A stretch of 64,000 nucleotides of DNA, from positions 1,575,001 through 1,639,000 of the forward strand of contig JAPEHQ010000007.1 in NCBI GenBank assembly GCA_027405735.1, written 5' to 3'. Of this stretch, positions 49,373 through 60,511 are shown piece after piece. The notes under the pieces were generated by a model. That model was given only the letters and a program-made list of their open reading frames with translations. It did not search any database and was not told where the DNA came from. The DNA comes from Mucor racemosus. Taxonomy: Eukaryota; Mucoromycota; Mucoromycetes; Mucorales; Mucoraceae. Within the stretch, counting starts at the first letter, position 1. The number at the start of each line of letters is the position of its first letter. A program made the translations under genes and the position numbers.

Positions 49373-51402
49373 ATGGATACTGACAATAGCGAATGTAAGT
49401 AATTTGATAGTGATTATTTTAGGAAGATGCCTAATAATAATATGAACACTAATGGTCTTCTTTATTTACCTGTTATTTTAGAAACAAATGCTGATGTCAA
49501 GATCGACACTTGGTTTTTGTTGGATACTGGTTGGACATTTAGTGCAATTTCACCACAATTAGTTTCTTTTTTAAATTTAATATTTGCAATAAAAACGGTA
49601 TTATTAAATTAGCACACAATAACAGCGTAGTAGATCGTAAAGGGCAACTGAAGAAGAGCTTATAATTAATTATGGTTCTAAAATTGTTTATTTAAAGTTT
49701 GAAGTTTTTGATTTATTTGATGATGATGTCCATCGCGTATTTGGAATGGATTTATTGTATAAAGTTGGTATTACATTAGGTGATATTGTAGCAGATTGGT
49801 CAGATTGTGTTGGTTATGAAATACCCAAGATCGAACCCAGCCCTTATAAACCAAACGAAGATCCTTATGGATCTGAACAAAAACGTAAAATTATGATAGA
49901 AGAATTATAGCCATTTATTGATGCAAATACTAATATTAGTTCTGAAGCATATTGTAATATTCCCGGTAGTAAAATTACATTGCCCATAAAGAAAGATACT
50001 CCACTTGCGAATACATTTCGTAGACAATTTCCAATTGCTGAAGCATTACGACTTGTTATTCAAAAACAAGTTGAAAAATGGCGAGAAAATGGTGTGATTA
50101 AAAGAGCAAAACCTAATGCACCTCATAATTTTCCAATTTTTACTGTACAAAAGAAGAATAGTGTTGGTAAATACACTATACACTGAAAAAGAACATTCTG
50201 TGGTAATTGATTGTCGTTTGATAAATAATGCGTTGGATCCTGAAAAACTTGAACGTTTTCCATTGCCTTTGATAAGTAATTTGCATCGTAAGATGTCGAA
50301 GAATTTGCTCTATTATATTGTAATTGACGTATCGCAATACTTCAATGCATTTAAAATATCCAGATAGTCAAGATTGTATTTGATGCTCACTGATACGGAG
50401 GGATTGACGTGGTCTTTCTCTCACTGCCCTTACGAATTAACAATGGTCTTATCGTACGCGCAGAAAATACTTTGCTAATATCAGTGATACTACCACTCAC
50501 TTTATAAATGATATCACTATACATACTAAAAACAATCTTAAAAGTCATACAGAACTGGTTAAAATTGTTTTAGGTCGATTGACTAAGGCAAATTTACATA
50601 TAAATACTGATAAATTGCATATTGCGCAAAAGAGCATTTATATATCGGGTTTATGCTTATCTAGTGAGGGTTTAGCATTAGATCCTCGAAAGGGTTTAAA
50701 TGTTTTGGATTGGGAACCTACCGTTAAAAGTAGCCGTGAATTGAGTTCATGTTTAGGATTGATTAACTTTTTTCGTTCTAATTTTCCACGCTTGTCAATA
50801 ATGTTGCGAGCATCACTAGATAAATTGAGAGATACGCCTGACATTACTAAAGTATGGACACCAGAATACACTAAATTAATGAAGCAATTGCAAGAATTAT
50901 TAGTCAGCTCAGCAGTATTATTGACTGTGCCTAACCTACATTATCCATTCTGTGTCATTAACGATAGCTCTGCCTATGCAATTGGCGCTGCAATAATGCA
51001 TCAAGTAGTTATTGGTAATAAAATAAAATATCTTGGTTTTATTGCACGCAGTTTGAGTCCATCAGAGCAACGATGGAGAAGTTCCAAACAAGGATTAGCT
51101 GCAGTTGTCTATGCATTTAAAAAGTTCCGTCAACGGTTATATGGAAGACGATTCCATCTGTTCGTGGATAATCGTGGTATTTTATTTCTACATTCGCAAC
51201 TAAATTAGATCGAATGGTTGAAAATTATTACGGTACGATTTTTGAAATGGATTTTGATATTACCTTTTGTAGCGGTATTAACAATTATATCTTGCTTGAT
51301 ACCTTATCGCGTCTTTTCTGGCAATACAATAATACGCTGGTGGGGAGTGGTGATAAGTTTTTCATTAAAAATCATGTTAATGAAAAGAATTTAGTTAAAT
51401 AA
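49373..51402 (+). pseudogene. Ty3/gypsy-type pol relic (protease, RT, RNase H), no integrase
   Basis: Dead retrotransposon polyprotein in several frames. Protease segment at about 49440-49600 with the active-site LLDTG. RT start at 49980-50170 (KQVEKWRENGVIKRAKP), then a frame change to VVIDCRLINNALDPEKLERF (50200-50270) with a stop at about 50367. The YxDD-equivalent box reads FINDITIH (50500-50525), with the first catalytic Asp replaced by Asn. The next frame, 50579-51208, carries the RT thumb (SSRELSSCLGLINFFRSNFP) and RNase H entry (FCVINDSSAYAIGAAIM), and ends in a stop; the rest continues at 51214-51402. The sequence passes straight to the polypurine tract, so integrase is missing, and no Gag is recognisable upstream. 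Confidence 0.8.
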
Positions 51403-51425
51403 ACAAGATTATATTGATATAAAGG

Positions 51426-51448
51426 TAAAAAGGGAGAGAGAGAAAACA
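51426..51448 (+). other. Polypurine tract before the 3' LTR
   Basis: An almost all-purine run (AAAAAGGGAGAGAGAGAAAA, then CA) directly ahead of the LTR start TGTAGT, in the position used to prime plus-strand DNA in LTR retroelements. Confidence 0.65.
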
Positions 51449-52013
51449 TGTAGTAGACAACGCTTTATGTTGTAATGTCACCAAGTACCACCCTTTATCA
51501 CCATCTACAGTATCAATACATCTTATAATCTATTGACTACGACATGCATTGAAATGCAAAGACTTGATACCGGATATAAGAAACTCCTAGCTTACTAAGT
51601 TTGTATCCAGTAATTACCAATAACGCTTGGATCTCAATAATTATGACACCATCATATTATTTCATCCCAGCGGTTAATCAATCAAGTAGCTATCAAATCA
51701 ATACCCAAGCATATTTAGCGCAGTATTGAAACAAGGAAAATCACAAGCTCTGCAAGCACAGTTAAATTGTGATTGATCCATTTCAATCAATAGATTACTG
51801 TATTACTATGAAACAGATCTAATAATGGTTCAATAGTGCCTGAAATTACATCTCAGTATCTCAAAGTCAAATCAATATAAAAGGCCATACTTTTATACCT
51901 AAATAAACAATATCGTATTTTTATTATGCAGTTAAAGAACTGATTCGTTACTTATTCTCTTTTAATTGTATTCTTTTTTAAGTATTATTCATGAAACCTG
52001 AAAATATACTACA
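51449..52013 (+). repeat. 3' LTR of the Ty3 relic (LTR family 1)
   Basis: A 565-bp unit bounded by TGTAGT and its exact inverse ACTACA. It contains AATATAAAAGGCC and AATAAACAATATC in the order expected for an LTR promoter and polyadenylation signal. Other copies of the family lie at 675-1200, 21819-22350 and 54490-54834. No matching 5' LTR exists upstream of the pol relic. Confidence 0.75.
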
Positions 52014-52720
52014 GTTTTAAATAAAACAGCATTTTTTTAAAACTTTTCTTATATTTAACCATGTACGGTCTGAAAATTCAGTTTTTGTAGCGGACATTTT
52101 CGGGGCTCATTTTACCCTTACCAACCATCATGATTTACATCAAAAAACAGAAAAATCAATTTTTGATACCAAAATCAACGTTTAAATATACTACATTGTG
52201 AGAGAAAATTGTAGCCATGACTAATACACATTTTATAAAAGCTTAATATTAAATGTTAAGTAATGAAAATTTGTACTTTTGGCCCAAAAACGGTTTTTTG
52301 ATTAAAGGATTTTCATGTGATATTTTGAAATAAAAATGTTTATTATTTTTTATTAAGCAAATAGAGCACTAAATTCTGTATATGTGTATATTTTTTATTT
52401 TTATAATTGGTAGCATAATTAACCCTAGATTTGCAAAACCAGAAAAAAAAAATTAAAAAATGTCAAAATTGATGATCTGGAGAAGAATAATTTTTGAAAC
52501 TAATATTCCGCTTATAAACCTTGTAAGTCTTAAAAATAAGAGATTTTATAATACTTGAGAACTTTTTCAAGAATTTACGATGCTGTACCCACTTGGTTCA
52601 AGCTTATTACTGTAAATCTTTATACATGTTAATATTGTGTGATAGTTTATTTGATAATAATAAAGTGTTACTTTATAATTAATGCGCTAGAGGTGATTTA
52701 TATTGAGTTTTAGTCTTACC
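52014..52720 (+). repeat. Repeat A, copy 3 (right half only)
   Basis: Starts exactly at the LTR end, at a position internal to repeat A (GTTTTAAATAAAA; compare 48636), and runs to GCGCTAGAGGTGATTTA as in copy 1. Confidence 0.65.
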
Positions 52721-53024
52721 TGTACATTTGATAGTTGGTAGTGATATACAAGACAACATCTTGTTTTTCTCTTCTTAGCTGTTGGCTACTAAATAGAAAT
52801 AAATGCTTTTTAGAAACTAAATAAACTAACATGAGTTTATTCATTCATTCAAATCAAGTCAATACTATATACACTTTATAATCACCAGTTTTTCTTCAGG
52901 TAGATATTGACTTTAGACCAAAAAAGCATTGATTATAACGTTGATAATGGAACAAAATTATTACGTCCTAGACGCTTTTTTTGTTCGAGAAAGATATTAT
53001 AACGTGCCCTAAAATTAACAATTA

Positions 53025-53541
53025 ATAATTCATTTTCAAATAAACAATAGGAAAAACATGTACTTGTACCTGCTTCTTGATTTCAGTTTATAAAAAAATA
53101 TTGGTATTTTTGTTGTAGTTTTAAACGTAAATAAAAAAGATGAGAAAAGAGTAGGGAAGAAAAAAGATTCTGTGTGTTACAAACAGGAATTTACAAAGAC
53201 ATAAATACTTTTAGTGTTTCCAAACAGGTTGTTGTCGTTGTTGTTCCCATTTGGTCCCCGAAAGAAGATCATGAGAAAACTCTTTCAAACCCCAAATTTC
53301 AAATTGATATATCTCATCAATAAGACAATTCTGTTGAATCAGAGTAACTCACACCTTTTTTAAACCATTCACATTATGTTCGTTATTAATTATATTATGA
53401 TTAATATACTTTAGTAAAGTAACTAAAAAACCTTGATCTCAATGCTCTGCTCATCTGGGCAGCCTGATCTGCACAAATGTTTTTATTCTGCCCATCTGTG
53501 CAGATCATTATGCTCATGGAAAGCATAGTTCGGCCGTAGTG
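53025..53541 (+). repeat. Family D right end, copy 2
   Basis: About 515 bp matching 3803-4340, with the better preserved terminus CGGCCGTAGTG. It forms the right end of the candidate CACTA element. Confidence 0.55.
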
Positions 53542-53544
53542 TAA

Positions 53545-54180
53545 ACAAGCTCTTCAATCGAACACAATAAAAAATGCATGCTAAAAATATGAAATACCTT
53601 TTGAGTCATACATGTCGTATAGATAATAATACTGTACCCTTAATCACGGATCACTGTGCAATCAATTACACAAATGGCATAGTATATATCAAAATAGAAT
53701 TCTGCTATCCAAATCAATAATAATAATAAACAAAGATATCAATTTAGTCAACTACTCATCTATATTGAAGTTGCACTATCAATATAAATAAGATTCAAGC
53801 ATATAAAAATTACCCCTTAATTCAAGGTTACATAAAATAGATATAACAATAATAAACGACCATTTTCCAAAGGGTCGACATTGTCACACTTGTCATCAAT
53901 CCTTATGGTCAATACTCTACATGATTTAATCCTTAAAATATTAAATCGATAACAACAATGTACTCAAAACTAGAAGAGTACTAAATATAAATCCATTCAA
54001 GTCTGATGGTATCCAAGTTTTCGAAATCACTATAAATACCCTCATACCTTTTAAATTATTTTGAATCTTCAGAAACTTTTTGTAATAAAAACTTCAGCTG
54101 ATTATAATTGTATTTCTGTCGCTTCTATTTTTATATTTTATTTTTATTTTACTAAACAACGTCGGTATTTACTGCATACA
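53545..54180. other. AT-rich sequence, nothing recognised
   Basis: Outside the right CACTA-like terminus; no gene or repeat match that I can support. Confidence 0.35.
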
Positions 54181-54480
54181 GAAATAGCCAAAAGCAAACA
54201 CCATCTAGATAAATATTGATTCAAATAAACTTCAACTATACATGGTGAAAGCTGCAAGTAATGTGACAAATGATTTCAAACCTCAACTTCCAGAAATTAC
54301 TGTGTATTGAGAAAATTATCAACAGAGCACATAATTTACGCCTTCACTAAAACTAGTAAAAGGCTAACATTCAGTGAATACTGACTCACGTAAATTTCAA
54401 GTTTACACAACAATAGTCATCAGAAATCTACAAAAAATGACCCAAATCTTAGTTTCTATGAGCCATTGTGTGTTGAAAAA
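54180..54480 (+). repeat. Repeat B tail fragment
   Basis: Matches 16650-16762 and, more weakly, 43980-44230. Abuts the inverted LTR family 1 copy. Confidence 0.5.
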
Positions 54481-54489
54481 AAAACATTT

Positions 54490-54834
54490 TGTCTTATATT
54501 TTCAGGTTTGATAAATAATACTTAAAAAAGAGTACAACTAAAAAATAATGAGTAATGAATCAGTTCTTCAACTGTATAATAAAAACAAGATATCGTTTAT
54601 TTAGATACAAAAGTATTGCCTTTTATATTGATTTGACTTTGAGATCCTGAGATGTAATTTAAGGCACTATTGAATATTGAATTATTAGATATGTTTGATA
54701 GTAATCTATGAATGGAAATGGATCAATCATCATTTAACCGTATTTGCAGAGCTTGTCAGTTGCCTCGTTTTAATGCTGCGCTAAATGTGCCTGGCTGCGC
54801 TAAATGTGCCTGGATGCTGATTTGATAGCTACTT
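54490..54834 (-). repeat. LTR family 1, truncated minus copy
   Basis: Begins (plus strand) TGTCTTATATTTTCAGG, the complement of an LTR end, and follows 675-1020 closely. It contains a 20-bp tandem duplication (GCTGCGCTAAATGTGCCTG twice, 54774-54812) and is cut off at the edge of repeat B at about 54835. Confidence 0.65.
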
Positions 54835-54835
54835 G

Positions 54836-56280
54836 AATTTTTTCAACAGGCAGTAGGTTGTGGAAGTTGCCCTTTGAGACCATTGCATCCAAATTGTGTA
54901 TCTACCTTCATGCAGAGTTGGAAGTCAATAGGATTAAAATACATCGAGATAAGGTTTTTGCTGTCGGTTTTACGGCTGTAAAAAAGTAAGTTTTAGATAG
55001 CTTTTAGATGTTTTTCAAATGTTTTCACTTAATATTCAGTCGAATCACATAAAATCTTCAAAGAAGATGTACCTTCATTTTATAGGCCATTAATATCTCT
55101 TGGGAAATAGAAATATTAATCCCAGAATATTAGTGCACTTGCTATATATTACCAATCAGAATTGACCAAGATTTACCTAAAATATATTGTAAAAAATTGA
55201 GCGCCTAAATTAAAGTATTAATTTTTTATACAGTATTCACAAGATAGATACAGCTCTAAGCTACTCTGCATTTTTTGTTTCAGCGAAAAATATTGGTTTT
55301 TCGTCGAGATAATCAAAATAATAGTCCATATTACAGCTTAACCCTATGGTAACTGGGGTTTAAAATCGATCTAATAAATCGACCAGAAAATGATCAAAAA
55401 AACAAAATTGCTTAATGGTTCCTGAACTGCAAAGTAACTTGAAATAGCTTATTAAATGGTTTTTGTACAGTTTTGAATTCTGCATCTATCTAAACAAAAT
55501 TCAAGCAAATGTTTTACATTAAATTTTGCACAAAACGCCATTAAAAGTTTGGGGGTTTTCTGAAGATACCCACCACTTTTTATAAACATGCTTTAAAAAT
55601 AATTTATGAGAATAATGTGCAACAAAATCATCTATCGATTGAGCTATTGTTGAACCTTTTAGCTGCATTTTTCGTAGAGAAAACAAGATTTTTGTCAATT
55701 TTTTTTCAGATTCAGAATTTGGGATGAGGGTATATAAGGAAAAATTTGGAGGTAGAAGCGAAGGCATCTATTTACACACATTTTTGAGGATAACTCCATG
55801 AAAAATCTATGTTTTAAAAAAAACTAAATTGGGTCCGAGAGAGCTCAATGAGGGCAATAATATGCATGTGAAGAAAATGTTGCTCAATTTAACGAATGTT
55901 TCGAAATCTACTATGAAAATGTCAAAAAAATGAAAAAAAATAAAAGTGCTCAGAATTTTTTTGTATTCAAATATGTTATAGAGCATTTCAAAACAAGTAA
56001 GTTTTATTATTAAAGAATGTTAGTATAGCTTAGTTATTTCTAGAGTTATGAAGCCTCAAGGTTTTCAATTCTTTAGCAGTGAAATACACGTAAAAATCTG
56101 AAACATTAGCACTGAAAAATCAATACCACCTGTAAAAAATAGGATATTTCCGGATACGTATTTTTGGATTAAAGATGGACATCTCAGGTACATTATGATA
56201 TAATTTTTTATTGATGTTATTTAGTAAAAAAAAAAGTTGAGCAGCGATGAAAAATAAGACCCAGTTTAAAAAAAAAAGCA
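54836..56280 (-). repeat. Repeat B, minus copy (partner of 42620-44081)
   Basis: Inverted and roughly 95% identical to 42620-44081. Together they bracket the TE block that holds the Ty3 relic and the CACTA-like ends. Confidence 0.7.
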
Positions 56281-56568
56281 ACAAAATTCACTTTTTAGAA
56301 GCAAATTATTTGTAGCATCGTAACATAATGATTAAAAACTGTGAAGGATTTTAGCAAAATTCCTAAACAGATTGAAAAGCATGTAGACGTTATTCAACTC
56401 TTAAAGTATTTTTTTTTATGTATTTTAATTTGCAAAATAATGAAAATTAGAATTATATTCTGCAGCATAATATATACAATATTTCAAAAAAGAAAGAATT
56501 TATTAATTGGTAGGAGAGCTTTTAAGTTAAGTTTTTAAATATGGTATCTATATGCATACTTTATTGAC
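56281..56568. other. 3' flank of the HMG-box gene
   Basis: AT-rich; no gene. Confidence 0.4.
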
Positions 56569-56615
56569 TCAGAAATCCATAAAGCGAAAAGGCTGTGTCA
56601 AGAGTGGAGCAGCAA

Positions 56616-56650
<35 letters not shown>

Positions 56651-57673
56651 GCAGCAGCAGTAGCAGTAGTATCAAATAATGGAGAAGAATTGAGCACTTC
56701 AGCACTAGTTCCTTCTATATTTTGGATACGATTTAAAACAATAGGCGGCAACTGATGATCTTGAAAATTTTCGGGAAAACTAATTTGAGGAAGAGGCATA
56801 TAATAAGGCATGCTAGACATATTACGGACATTGGAAGGAACTGACAGATCTACTTGTCGATATTCAGCATTTGGAGCGCATTGATATGATGATGATGCAG
56901 ACATAAAATTGTCTAATTGACCACAAGAGTAAAGATGAGTTCCTAAAAAAGACTCAAAAAATTCTGGTAATTGTGATATAGTGGGATCGTATTCGCTTGA
57001 AATAGATGGTGAAAAATTACTGACCTGAGACAAAATTGAAAATGCAGAAGGAGATGCAGAGGGGTCTTGACTGAAAGGCTCATTCATCGTTGGACGTAAT
57101 AATAAATCATCATAACAGGGCGTATTGATTAAAATTAGGTCACTCTGCATAACCATGTAATCAAAAGTAGGATCGACAATTTCTAATGGATGAGGAGCGG
57201 TAGTAATTGGGATAAATATATTGAATTCTTCTTGATTGAAGGAGTTAGCAAGATAATTTTCATGCTGAGAAACTGTAATAGGTTGATCTATTACTTGAAT
57301 AGATTTGGTGACATTTGCTTTCTTCAATCCTCTGGGAGGGCCATTTCTTCTACGAGGACTGTATTTGTAATCAGGATATCTACGATACGACCTTAACATT
57401 TGATATATTTTTAGTTACTATTTTTGCTTACAGTAATTTGTGTTCTTCTTTAGCAAGAACAGCTTTATCTATGTACACTTTTTTCTCTTTAGGGCTCAAA
57501 TTTCTCCACTTTATTGAAAGCTTTTTCGATATTTCTTGATGACTAGCACCTGGATGTTCCATGCCCACATTAGCTTGGTGTTCCATTCTAAAGATCATGA
57601 AACTATTCAAAGGACGAGGGATTTCTGATTTTTTCTGTTTAAAAGTTTTTTTGTAGGGGTTAATTTTAGGCAT
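56569..57673 (-). CDS. HMG-box transcription factor (MATA_HMG-like)
   Basis: Sequence-specific DNA-binding HMG-box protein, nuclear. Two exons, 57432-57673 and 56569-57379, give 350 residues; the intron 57380-57431 joins EEHKL to YPDYKYSPRRR exactly within the box. HMG box at residues about 18-90: IPRPLNSFMIFR, HQEISKKLSIKWRNLSPKEK, VYIDKAVLAKEEHKLL, YPDYKYSPRRR, ending in a basic patch. This consensus is shared by fungal mating-type (sexM/sexP) and Ste11-like regulators. The C-terminal 250 residues are Ser/Pro/Asn-rich without a domain and include a run of Thr after Ala/Thr (a GTA/GCA repeat at about 56616-56670). Neighbours are VPS36 and repeats, not the triose-phosphate transporter and RNA helicase genes that flank the mucoralean sex locus, so a mating-locus role is not supported. 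Confidence 0.88.
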
Positions 57674-58121
57674 TTTTTGTTATTATTAATATAAACGAAT
57701 GTAATGGGGGGTAAATGTTGAATGAAAGAAAAAAAATAATATAGTAATAAAAAAAATGCCTTCATTTTTATATTAAAATCAATGTAAATATAAAATTCAT
57801 TATGGTTCGGATTTTGGTCTTTTATGGAAAGATAATTTTTTTTAATTGTGTATTATTATAGTTTGGTTCCTTATGATGATATGTATTATGATTAAATCTA
57901 TTCATATCACCAACCAACTTGATTAATTTTATATTGATTTTCAGGGCCGTTTTCATTTCCTGTAAACTGAGGGAGAGGAGGGGAAATGGCGGGAATTGAA
58001 GCAGCCGAAAGAAGCAACGCTTGGGTAGAGATAAAGCAGGAGTAGAATACCTTATTTAGTTTGCGCGGCTAGATAGAAATTATATGCGTAATACGTTTCT
58101 GCTTCTTTCTCTTTTATTATA
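57674..58121. promoter_or_regulatory. Divergent promoter region, HMG-box gene / VPS36
   Basis: 448 bp between two diverging start codons. A GA-rich stretch (GAGGGAGAGGAGGGGAAATGG) lies at about 57970. No other feature seen. Confidence 0.45.
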
Positions 58122-59966
58122 ATGGAATACTTTAAAAGTACAATTTTATCTTCTGCTAAAAGACCGGAGTTAGTAACTGATGAATCATTGCTCATTCAAC
58201 AAGGAAATATTGGATTATATGAAGGGTAAAACACAAAACATTACAATATCTCGAATAATGAAACTCAAAAAGTAAAAATAGCAAGCATAAGCTAGACCAA
58301 TATCAAGATGGTGTCTGCTATTTAACATCGCATCGCATTATATATGTCGACAATAAAAATCCTTTAGAATACTCGGTTGAACTTGCGTTAAGCCTTATAA
58401 AAGATATCGAAAGCTATGTAAGTTGCTTGATTTCCAAGATATTCTTGTGTTTATTTACTGATACATCATGTAGAGTGGATTTTTAAGGTCTTCGCCAAAG
58501 ATCATCATTAATATTGATCCTGCAGCTACAGCAACAGCAAAAACAGATTCGTCATCTAGAAATGGATCTTGTCAAAGTTTAAATGTGAGCAACTTAAATA
58601 TCAATGTCTGGGCTTGTCCTATTTGCTTTTTCTCGAACAAAGCTTCAGCGGAAATGTGTGGATTATGCGGTGTTCGCAAACAAGCAGATATATCACCACC
58701 TAGCGCCAATACACCGAACACAAATGCTGTAACTGACAGTAGCGCATGTTCTATTTGTACATTTATTAATCATCCCAGTTTAAACCAATGTGAAATGTGT
58801 GGGGCTGATCTACCAAAAGAAATTATACCTACAGCTACTACAAGTTCAAGTTCTTCTAGCTCTGCACAGAACAATTCATTGCCATCTACATCAAAGCAAG
58901 TACGTTTGTCATTTAGAAAGGGGGGCCAACCAGGTTTTTTGAGCAGTTTAAAGGGTGCTTTGAAAACAAAACAGTGGGAAAAGGTAATGAAAAAGTACAT
59001 GATGCATATTAATGTTTTATTAATGTGATGCATTATTTAGGTATCTACTCCAACTATAGAGCCTTCAACTCCAACAATGCGTGGAGTTGGTATAAGTAAG
59101 CTTAATTGCCATCAGATTCTAATCGAAAATACTAAAAAACTATAATCAAATTTAGGTGCTATTGAAGACCGTATTCAAAAAACAACATTGGAAGCGAATG
59201 AAACCATGACAGATGCTTTTCAAGATTTGGATAGATTGATGATGAAGGCTACAGAAATGGTGAAATTAGCAGAATCTATATCCAATAAAGTGAGCAAAGA
59301 TCCTACAAATGAAGATAATGAACTATCAACCCTTCGTACTCATTTACTTAACCTTGGTATTGCTTCTCCTGTAACAAAGTAGGTTTTAATTCTTCATTTA
59401 CGGAAACTTTCAGTTGCATATTAATGAAAATTTGAATAGAGGCTCAGCTGGCTCTATATACCATCAAGAATTATCTCGGGAGTTGGCAGATTTCCTTGCA
59501 AAGTTTTTCCAAAAAGAGGATGATATGAAGTCCTTAACAGATGTATATTGTCTTTTTAATAGAGCAAGAGGCACTGGTAATTTGAATATCATGTATATAC
59601 AATGTGCAATATAAATTTGATTTTGACATTTCCTTGTTAGCATTGATTTCCCCTGAAGATTTATACAAAGCAAGCCAACAATTTGAACAACTCAAACTAC
59701 CTTTTAGATTAAGAAAGTTTCCTAGTGGGTTACTAGTGATTCAGTCAATTGATATGAACGACAATAGAGCTGCTTCTCGAGTTTTGAGACATGTCAAGGA
59801 ACAAGGTGGCGGTTTAACAGCACTACAATTAGCAGAAATTGAAAAATTAGCACTTGCTGTTGCTGTTGAACAATTAGATGTTACAGAAAAAATGGGACTC
59901 ATCTGTCGTGATGATGGTCCTACTGGATTAGCTTTTTATGAAAATTTGTTTTTAATTTCTACATAA
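58122..59966 (+). CDS. VPS36: ESCRT-II subunit Vps36
   Basis: Vps36 is the ubiquitin- and lipid-binding subunit of ESCRT-II, acting on endosomes in multivesicular-body sorting. Seven exons: 58122-58225, 58282-58417, 58474-58983, 59041-59095, 59156-59378, 59440-59576 and 59641-59966, encoding 496 residues. The N-terminal GLUE domain starts at residue 1 (LLIQQGNIGLYEGKHKLDQY, GVCYLTSHRIIYVD). Two NZF zinc fingers follow (WACPICFFSN...MCGLCG, about 125-147; CSICTFINH...QCEMCG, about 172-193). The GLUE domain then resumes (VRLSFRKGGQPGFLSSLKGA). This split-GLUE layout is that of yeast Vps36. The C-terminal EAP30 winged helices include SAGSIYHQELSRELADFL, MKSLTDVYCLFNRARGT, ISPEDLYKA and LPFRLRKFPSGLLVIQ. 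The exon 6 acceptor at 59439 was chosen to keep VTK-GSAGSIYH in frame. Confidence 0.94.
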
Positions 59967-60511
59967 TAAAACAGCTTTCTTTCAACTGTAATGTTATATT
60001 TTTATACTATCTCAAATGTTTTATCAGCTTTTAAGTAAATTTTCAAAAAGAAAATTATGCTATAATAAACCCTGCTGACATCTGCTCTGCATTATTGTAT
60101 TTTTGCTTTTCTTTTTAAGATCAGTAAAAGTTATTAAAGAATACAATTTAAAAAGTGTTGTACAATAAATGCCACGCAAAATACTTTGTATGCTAGTGAA
60201 TTTGAGTACAATTGCATTACACAACTGATCTTTTTTTTTTAAATAGTTGTAAATCTGGAGTCCAGTAAATAGGATCCCCATTTTTAATAAATCAAAATAT
60301 TTTTATTGTATGTATATAAATGTAAAACTGATTATAATAGAAAAAAGGATATGAAAAAGCGAATTGTTGTAGTGCGTGCGTGTGTGTGTGTGCGTGTGTG
60401 TGTTTGTGTGTGTGTGTGCGTGTGTGCGTGTGTGTGTTTGTGTGTGTGTGTGCGTGTGTGTGTGTGTGTGTGTGTGCGCGAATAAAAATAAAGAAAAATA
60501 TGTACCAAGTA
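59967..60511. repeat. Convergent 3' flanks with TG/GCGTG microsatellite
   Basis: The gap between the VPS36 stop and the MAPKKK stop. 60374-60480 is a (TG)n tract with regular GCG interruptions; the open frame reading [12 protein letters not shown] across it is an artefact of the repeat. Confidence 0.75.

Larger units (their letters stand above)
46807..53544. mobile_element. Candidate CACTA-type DNA transposon, heavily invaded
   Basis: A perfect 14-bp inverted pair: TTACACTACGGCCG at 46807-46820 and CGGCCGTAGTGTAA at 53531-53544, extending to 20 of 22 matches. Ends starting CACTA are diagnostic of EnSpm/CACTA elements. Subterminal regions carry repeated TGTGCA, GGGCAC and CATGAGCAT words (46830-47180 and 53450-53525), as CACTA ends do. 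Between them are repeat A copies and a Ty3 relic. No transposase is left, and the flanking 3 bp (TTA, TAA) are not a direct duplication, so the pairing of these two ends is a hypothesis. Confidence 0.45.

Noticed and set aside
56569..59966. Mucoralean sex locus
   Set aside because: Neither the triose-phosphate transporter nor the RNA helicase gene is present next to the HMG-box gene.
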